5,121 nucleotides of DNA, taken from assembly GCA_003695745.1 (NCBI GenBank), contig RFHW01000187.1:1-5121 (forward strand), read 5' to 3'. This document shows, in pieces, positions 1 through 5,121 of this stretch; positions within the stretch are counted from its first letter, which is position 1, and each line of letters opens with the position of its first letter. This stretch comes from Methanobacteriota archaeon (GTDB lineage Archaea > Hydrothermarchaeota > Hydrothermarchaeia > Hydrothermarchaeales > SZUA-236). The notes beneath the pieces are model-generated. The model saw only the letters and a list, made by a program, of their open reading frames with translations. It did no database searches and was not told where the DNA came from. The position numbers and the translations under genes are program-made.

Positions 1-1024
1 CCCTCACGTGCTGGTCGCCATGTCCATGTCCATCGAGCCTTTTGATCCCCTTTCCCTTCAGCCTGAAGACCGTGCCCGGCTGTGTCCCTGGCGGTATCTT
101 GAGCTTTACCTTCCCGTAGAGGGTCGGAACCTCTATCTCATCGCCGAGGACTGCGCTGGTATAGGATATGGGGACCTCCACATAGATGTCGCTGTTCTCC
201 CTCTCAAAGATGGGGTGGGGCTTGACATTTATCAGCACATAGAGGTCGCCCGGAGGGCTGCCCTTCTCGCCGGCGTTCCCCTTGCCTGGAACCCTCAGAT
301 GGGTCCCGGTGTCCACTCCGGGAGGGATCTTGAGGCGGATGATCTCGGTCTTCTCCTTTTTGCCAAGGCCGCTGCAGCCTGTGCAGGGCACATCTATCAC
401 CGTGCCTTCGCCGCTGCAGTGGTGGCAGGTGGTTACGGTGGTGAAGGCGCCGAAGGGTGTTGACCTTGACCTCCTCAGCCGGCCTGTGCCCCCGCAGGCG
501 CCGCATGTCTTTGGCGCTGTGCCGGCCTTTGCGCCGCTGCCCTTGCATGTCGGGCAGACATCCTCCCTGTTGAGATTGAACTTCGCCTCGAAACCCTTGG
601 CAGCCTGCTCAAGGGTGATGTTAAGACGGTACTGCAGGTCCGCGCCCCTGCGAGGTCTGCTCCTCTCCCCCCGTCTCCTGCCTCCTCCCATGCCTCCGAA
701 GAAGATGTCGAATATGCTTCCAAAGCCGCCGCCGAAGCCAAGGTCGCCGAAGATGTCCTCGAAGTTGATGTTTCTGAAGATGTCCTCCTGCGTGTACCTG
801 CCGTCTATACCTGCGTGTCCGAAGCGGTCGTACTGGGCCCGTTTCTGGTCATCGGAGAGGACGCCGTAGGCCTCTGATATCTCCTTGAACTTCTCCTCTG
901 CATCAGGGGACTTGTTCTTGTCGGGATGGTATTTCAATGCGAGCCTGCGATAGGCCTTCTTGATCTCCTCCTTGGAGGCATCCTTCTTCACGCCCAGTAT
1001 CTCATAGTAGTCGCGCTTCGTCAT
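1..1024 (-). CDS. dnaJ: Chaperone protein DnaJ (Hsp40), 3' end beyond the window
   Basis: Co-chaperone of the cytoplasmic Hsp70 system: it binds unfolded clients, hands them to DnaK and triggers ATP hydrolysis. The frame is open from the ATG at 1024 to the window edge (341 codons seen; family members are usually about 370-390, so only some 30-50 C-terminal residues are missing). The J domain occupies residues 1-70 and has the catalytic HPD at 33-35. A Gly/Phe-rich stretch (about 75-115, e.g. [15 protein letters not shown]) is followed by an arginine-rich segment at 116-126. The zinc-binding domain has all four CxxCxGxG motifs intact: CPTCKGSG 157-164, CGACGGTG 174-181, CHHCSGEG 200-207, CTGCSGLG 214-221, so this is a type I (class A) J-protein. 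C-terminal substrate-binding beta domains follow. It is third in the operon, 8 bases after the dnaK stop, with no convincing Shine-Dalgarno sequence, so its translation may be coupled to that of dnaK. Confidence 0.97.
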   Translation of the reverse strand, partial: MTKRDYYEILGVKKDASKEEIKKAYRRLALKYHPDKNKSPDAEEKFKEISEAYGVLSDDQKRAQYDRFGHAGIDGRYTQEDIFRNINFEDIFGDLGFGGGFGSIFDIFFGGMGGGRRRGERSRPRRGADLQYRLNITLEQAAKGFEAKFNLNREDVCPTCKGSGAKAGTAPKTCGACGGTGRLRRSRSTPFGAFTTVTTCHHCSGEGTVIDVPCTGCSGLGKKEKTEIIRLKIPPGVDTGTHLRVPGKGNAGEKGSPPGDLYVLINVKPHPIFERENSDIYVEVPISYTSAVLGDEIEVPTLYGKVKLKIPPGTQPGTVFRLKGKGIKRLDGHGHGDQHVR

Positions 1025-1032
1025 GGTGTCAT

Positions 1033-2958
<1,926 letters not shown>

Positions 2959-2965
<7 letters not shown>

Positions 2966-3492
2966 TTTGATACCTTTACCTTCGAATGCCGTATCACCCT
3001 GTCCTTCATGGTATATCCTTTCTGGATCTCTTCTGTAACCGTGTCCTCTTCGAGGTCATCGTTTTTCTCTGTGAGCACGCATTCATGGAGATGGGGGTTG
3101 AAGGGCTCTCCAAGGGCCTTGATAGGCTCCACTCCATGTCGGGCCAGAGCAGCCATGAGCTGCCTGTATATCATGTTCACACCTTCCATGAGGCTTTCCT
3201 TTGTGCCCTTCTCGCCCTTCCCTGCCTCAAGGGCGCGCTCAAGGTTGTCAACGGCCTCCAGTATCTCCAGCACCAGCTCCTCTTTCGCGCGGTCCATGAG
3301 GGCCTCTTTTTCCCTCTCTACACGCTTCCGGTAGTTCTCAAAGTCCGCCTTCAGGTATTTGAGCTGGTTGAGATATTCCTCTGCCTCTTTCCTCTTCTTC
3401 TCAAGCTCCTTTTGGATCTCCTTCCCTGACAGGGCCTTCTCCTTTCTCCTTCTGCGCCCCGCCTGGGAACCCTCTTTTTTCACACTTCCCAT
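2959..3492 (-). CDS. grpE: Nucleotide exchange factor GrpE
   Basis: Homodimeric exchange factor that releases ADP from DnaK and resets its cycle. The ATG at 3492 gives 177 residues, within the family range. The N-terminal 25 residues are strongly basic (RRRRKEK at 13-19), followed by the long coiled-coil helix (about 25-90) with the conserved KADFENYRKR at 48-57 and VDNLERAL at 81-88. A second helical part (about 98-120) leads to the C-terminal beta wing with GEPFNPHLHECV (128-139) and KGYTMKDRVIR (158-168), the usual GrpE signature. A TTG at 3513 in the same frame would add seven residues (leading to PPYGAE); I prefer the ATG because GGTG lies five bases upstream of it (3498-3501), but AGGT also precedes the TTG, so the start is not certain. 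It is first in the chaperone operon; its TGA is separated from the dnaK ATG by six bases. Confidence 0.96.
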
Positions 3493-3524
3493 TTCAGCAC
3501 CATAAGGAGGCAATTCTAACCTAG

Positions 3525-3536
3525 TAAAATATTTTA
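3525..3536. promoter_or_regulatory. 12-base perfect palindrome in the grpE leader, candidate operator
   Basis: TAAAATATTTTA is a perfect 12-base inverted repeat with no spacer, centred 38 bases before the grpE ATG. It sits about where transcription from the proximal TATA-like box (3551-3557) would begin. A dimeric repressor bound here could block the promoter of a heat-shock operon, but short A/T palindromes also arise by chance in AT-rich gaps. No known archaeal heat-shock operator was recognised in it. Confidence 0.3.
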
Positions 3537-3550
3537 GTAACTTTTTGTTA

Positions 3551-3557
3551 TTTATAT
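3551..3557 (-). promoter_or_regulatory. Proximal TATA-like element upstream of grpE
   Basis: On the minus strand this reads ATATAAA, in the context GGATATAAATAAC. If used, transcription would begin near 3528, giving a leader of roughly 36 bases before the grpE ATG. It is a second candidate, beside the stronger distal box at 3573-3581. Confidence 0.4.
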
Positions 3558-3572
3558 CCTAAACACAAACCG

Positions 3573-3581
3573 ATATATAAA
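3573..3581 (-). promoter_or_regulatory. TATA box of the grpE-dnaK-dnaJ operon
   Basis: The minus strand reads TTTATATAT preceded by the purine-rich AAGA expected of a TFB recognition element, a good match to the euryarchaeal box A consensus. Transcription would start about 25 bases downstream, near 3551, giving a leader of around 59 bases to the grpE ATG. It begins only three bases after the stop codon of the DUF192 gene, so the chaperone operon can be transcribed independently of the genes upstream of it. Confidence 0.65.
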
Positions 3582-3583
3582 TC

Positions 3584-4039
3584 TTATTGCAGCCCGCTCT
3601 TCTGGCCCAGCGACACGGTCTGCCCCACAGCCACACCGCTGTCCACCACAAAACCGGCAGGCACCTCCAGCACATACCGCGAAGGCACATCAGGCCGGTA
3701 TATCTCACAGGGATCGCTCCTGCAGGGAGGGACATTCTCTGTTATGTCCACAACCCTGAGATCTGAGTCGAGCCACAGGATGTCAATGGGGAACTCCATG
3801 TTCTTCATCCAGAACCCATGGCGCCCCTCAGACTCAAAGACAAAGAACATGCCAGAGCCATCAGCCAGAGACTCACGGTACATGAGACCCCTCGCAAGCT
3901 GCGCCGGAGTGGAGGCAACCTCAACATCCACAACAGCCCCGTTCCCAAGGACCACCCTGTCAAAGCCATAGCCCCATGAATTATGGATAAAAGAAAGAGA
4001 GAACACAATAGACAGCATGAGAATCAAAGACCTCTTCAT
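3584..4039 (-). CDS. Secreted DUF192 family protein
   Basis: Small exported protein of the DUF192 family (PF02643), whose biochemical function is not established. I start it at the ATG at 4039, giving 151 residues. An in-frame ATG at 4084 would add 15 residues but lies upstream of the likely TATA box at 4064-4072 and would put the signal peptide in the interior. From 4039 the protein begins MKRSLILML: a positive N-terminus, a hydrophobic segment at about 4-18 and a plausible cleavage site near residues 21-25, a normal Sec signal peptide. The mature part shows the family core: VEVASTPAQLARGLMYRESL (39-58), GMFFVFE (63-69), GFWMKNMEFPIDILWLD (75-91), then PPCRSDPC (104-111) and YVLEVPAG (122-129). 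The cysteines at 106 and 111 could form a disulphide outside the cell. It lies between the HTH gene and the chaperone operon; no functional link to either is evident. Confidence 0.88.
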   Translation of the reverse strand: MKRSLILMLSIVFSLSFIHNSWGYGFDRVVLGNGAVVDVEVASTPAQLARGLMYRESLADGSGMFFVFESEGRHGFWMKNMEFPIDILWLDSDLRVVDITENVPPCRSDPCEIYRPDVPSRYVLEVPAGFVVDSGVAVGQTVSLGQKSGLQ

Positions 4040-4063
4040 AGAGACTATAAACAGAAGATATGG

Positions 4064-4072
4064 AATATAAAG
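4064..4072 (-). promoter_or_regulatory. TATA box of the DUF192 gene (near-leaderless transcript)
   Basis: The minus strand reads CTTTATATT, following a purine-rich run (GAAGAAAAAA) suitable as a TFB recognition element. Its centre is about 28 bases before the ATG at 4039, so the transcript would begin within a few bases of that codon. No Shine-Dalgarno sequence precedes the ATG, which agrees with a leaderless message. The site lies inside the longest reading frame (which begins at 4084) and argues against that longer start. Confidence 0.6.
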
Positions 4073-4096
4073 TTTTTTCTTCAACCGGAGGCCGGC

Positions 4097-4663
4097 TCAC
4101 TTCTTTTGCGTCTGGTCTTTACGGCTGTACCCCAGAGCCTCCAGATCATGGTATATCATCTTCCTGGAGACGCCGAAGACCTCTGCAACCTTGGCGATGT
4201 TAAGGGTGCCCTGCTCCCTGCTCAGAAGGTCAAGGGCCTTTTTCAGCCTCCGCCTCCTGCCTGTGGCATCCTGCGGCGTTTCGATGACATCCTCGTTTAT
4301 GGCCACAACGATGGTCGTGTAGGCCCTGCCCGGGATGGGCTCGATGTTCTTGACCACGAAGTCCCGGATAACACCCTTCCTGTGCTGGAGCATGTTGTTC
4401 AGGACCTGAGTTGCCTTGGCGATGGCCTGGCTGTTGTTAATCCCCCTCTGATTGACACCTAACACCTCCTTGTGAATGGGAACATCGCCGTTGATGGCAA
4501 GGACCACGGACACGGTGGCCCCCGAATAGCCCACATCCACCTGAAAGTCAATCTTATCTATCTGGCCGTCCACCATCTTGAGCTGCTCATTAACGTTCTT
4601 CACAGCGTTGTCCAGCGCTTCCTCAACGGTATGCCCTCTCTCAAAGGCGGCTATAATGTTCAT
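4097..4663 (-). CDS. Helix-turn-helix protein with a duplicated N-terminal alpha/beta module
   Basis: I do not recognise a named family. The protein has 188 residues. The C-terminal part (about 136-180) is a DNA-binding domain: a basic linker RRRRLKKAL (136-144), a helix, then IAKVAEVFGVSRKMIYHDLEALGY (156-179), a classical helix-turn-helix with turn FGVS and recognition helix about 166-177, like DeoR or HTH_11 type domains. The N-terminal 127 residues appear to hold two related units, each a helix followed by two strands: helix 13-28 with strands about 38-45 and 49-58, and helix 78-92 with strands about 98-107 and 114-123. The second strands end alike, VLAINGDV (54-61) and VVAINEDV (119-126). 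No signal peptide or membrane segment. GGGAG five bases before the ATG supports the start. It diverges from the archaeosine synthase gene and ends upstream of the DUF192 gene. A cytoplasmic, ligand-sensing or oligomerising transcription regulator is a reasonable inference, but its target and ligand are unknown. Confidence 0.85.
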   Translation of the reverse strand: MNIIAAFERGHTVEEALDNAVKNVNEQLKMVDGQIDKIDFQVDVGYSGATVSVVLAINGDVPIHKEVLGVNQRGINNSQAIAKATQVLNNMLQHRKGVIRDFVVKNIEPIPGRAYTTIVVAINEDVIETPQDATGRRRRLKKALDLLSREQGTLNIAKVAEVFGVSRKMIYHDLEALGYSRKDQTQKK

Positions 4664-4668
4664 AGATT

Positions 4669-4673
4669 CTCCC
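4669..4673 (-). promoter_or_regulatory. Ribosome binding site of the HTH gene
   Basis: GGGAG on the minus strand, five bases before the ATG at 4663. It supports that start. Together with the TATA element at 4697-4705 it implies a short leader of about 13 bases. Confidence 0.65.
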
Positions 4674-4696
4674 GAATAGCTAACTGACCAATCACC

Positions 4697-4705
4697 TTAA
4701 TATAT
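4697..4705. promoter_or_regulatory. TATA element possibly shared by two divergent genes
   Basis: The plus strand reads TTAATATAT and the minus strand ATATATTAA, so both are acceptable box A sequences. On the plus strand, transcription would begin near 4726-4728, about 16-18 bases before the ATG of the archaeosine synthase gene. On the minus strand it would begin near 4676, about 13 bases before the ATG of the HTH gene. No other equally good TATA box lies at a suitable distance for either gene in this 80-base gap. Confidence 0.5.
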
Positions 4706-4743
4706 CTTGCCCTGCCCTAAAGGTATAGTCTGTGAAAAATATA

Positions 4744-5121
4744 ATGCACCTTGAGATCATAAGGCACGATGGCCCGGCAAGGCTTGGCAGACTCCATTAC
4801 AGAGGCAGGACAGTCCCAACTCCCTCTCTTCTCTGGAGCCCGGCGGCAGGAAAGACACCTGAGCAGTATCTTGCGCTGTCACCAACGTCCGGATCGCATT
4901 CCAGCGAAGAGGCGGTAATATCATATGGGACCACATTCGCAGGTGAGAGGATAGAGCGTTTCGGGATCCTGCCATCTTTCCCCTCAGGGTTTGATGCGCC
5001 GGAGGCCATCGCAGAGGAGGCTGTGGAAAAGACCCTTGCCTTTGCAGAAAGACATCCCTCCTTTGGAGCTGTCGTGGAGGGCGGGCGCTATGTGGAGCTG
5101 CGAAGGCGCTGTGCCGAGGCG
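4744..5121 (+). CDS. arcS: Archaeosine synthase (ArcS / TgtA2), N-terminal part
   Basis: Probable N-terminal 126 residues of the TGT-like protein that takes part in forming archaeosine at position 15 of archaeal tRNA: ArcS acts on preQ0 already inserted by TgtA, converting its nitrile towards the formamidine. The frame is open to the window edge; full-length members are several hundred residues. Recognition rests on the opening HLEIIRHDGPARLGRLHY (2-19), the following VPTPSLL (24-30), and GAVVEGGRYVELRRRCAEA (108-126), which resemble archaeal TgtA2 proteins as I remember them. The intervening part is poorly conserved. Start: the ATG at 4744 fits the usual N-terminus. A GTG at 4732 in the same frame would add four residues and has AGGT seven bases upstream, but would leave the message almost leaderless if the TATA element at 4697-4705 is used. 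An in-frame TAG at 4726 rules out anything further upstream. Confidence 0.75.
   Translation, partial: MHLEIIRHDGPARLGRLHYRGRTVPTPSLLWSPAAGKTPEQYLALSPTSGSHSSEEAVISYGTTFAGERIERFGILPSFPSGFDAPEAIAEEAVEKTLAFAERHPSFGAVVEGGRYVELRRRCAEA

Noticed and set aside
8..869. Long plus-strand open frames opposite dnaJ (151 and 195 codons)
   Set aside because: They lie antisense to an intact dnaJ with all four zinc motifs and follow from its GC-rich codon pattern; no promoter, ribosome site or recognisable domain.
3516..3541. CTAAC sequence near grpE as a possible half of the CTAAC-N5-GTTAG operator described for Archaeoglobus HSR1
   Set aside because: Only one half-site is present; no GTTAG follows at the required spacing, and the remaining symmetry is broken.
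4086..4100. Short inverted repeat CCGG-CCT-CCGG (minus strand) at the end of the HTH gene as a terminator
   Set aside because: The stem is only four base pairs and is followed on the transcribed strand by A residues, not by the T-run expected of an archaeal terminator.
4097..4663. Idea that the HTH protein is a phage or defence regulator
   Set aside because: No mobile element, integrase or defence gene lies nearby; all neighbours are housekeeping genes and base composition is like theirs.
4757..5009. Minus-strand open frames of 70-72 codons opposite archaeosine synthase
   Set aside because: The plus strand carries a continuous frame with family-like motifs to the window edge; the minus frames have no supporting signals.

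Overview
The window looks like chromosomal DNA from an archaeon, most likely a methanogenic or related euryarchaeon. Three things point that way. The divergent gene at the right edge reads as an archaeosine synthase, an enzyme of archaeal tRNA modification. The promoters are A/T-rich TATA boxes placed about 25-28 bases before the likely transcript starts. The DnaK ends in a tail resembling methanogen DnaK ([14 protein letters not shown]). Coding DNA is moderately GC-rich, while the intergenic gaps are short and AT-rich. I cannot fix the genus from the sequence alone.

Layout, left to right: dnaJ (minus, 3' end outside the window), dnaK (minus), grpE (minus), a secreted DUF192 protein (minus), a helix-turn-helix protein of unrecognised family (minus), then a short divergent intergenic region and the first 126 codons of archaeosine synthase (plus). 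No gap exceeds about 80 bases, so there are no unexplained long non-coding stretches. No RNA genes, mobile elements, CRISPR arrays or insertion sequences were seen.

The transcribed order grpE-dnaK-dnaJ is a complete Hsp70 chaperone operon: DnaK (ATPase chaperone), DnaJ (J-protein that stimulates ATP hydrolysis and delivers substrate) and GrpE (nucleotide exchange factor). The genes are packed 6-8 bases apart, and an AT-rich leader with two TATA-like boxes and a 12-base perfect palindrome precedes grpE. The DUF192 gene appears to have its own promoter and a nearly leaderless transcript, which moves its start 45 bases inside the longest open frame. The HTH gene and the archaeosine synthase gene diverge from a gap that has one near-palindromic TATA element, possibly used in both directions.

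The points most worth a second look are: (1) DnaK carries the roughly 22-residue nucleotide-binding-domain insertion typical of Gram-negative bacterial DnaK, which well-known methanogen DnaK sequences lack; (2) the HTH protein appears to contain two copies of a helix-strand-strand module ahead of its DNA-binding domain, with weak dodecin-like topology; (3) the promoter architectures described above. I do not see a clearly new multi-gene system here; most of the window is housekeeping.
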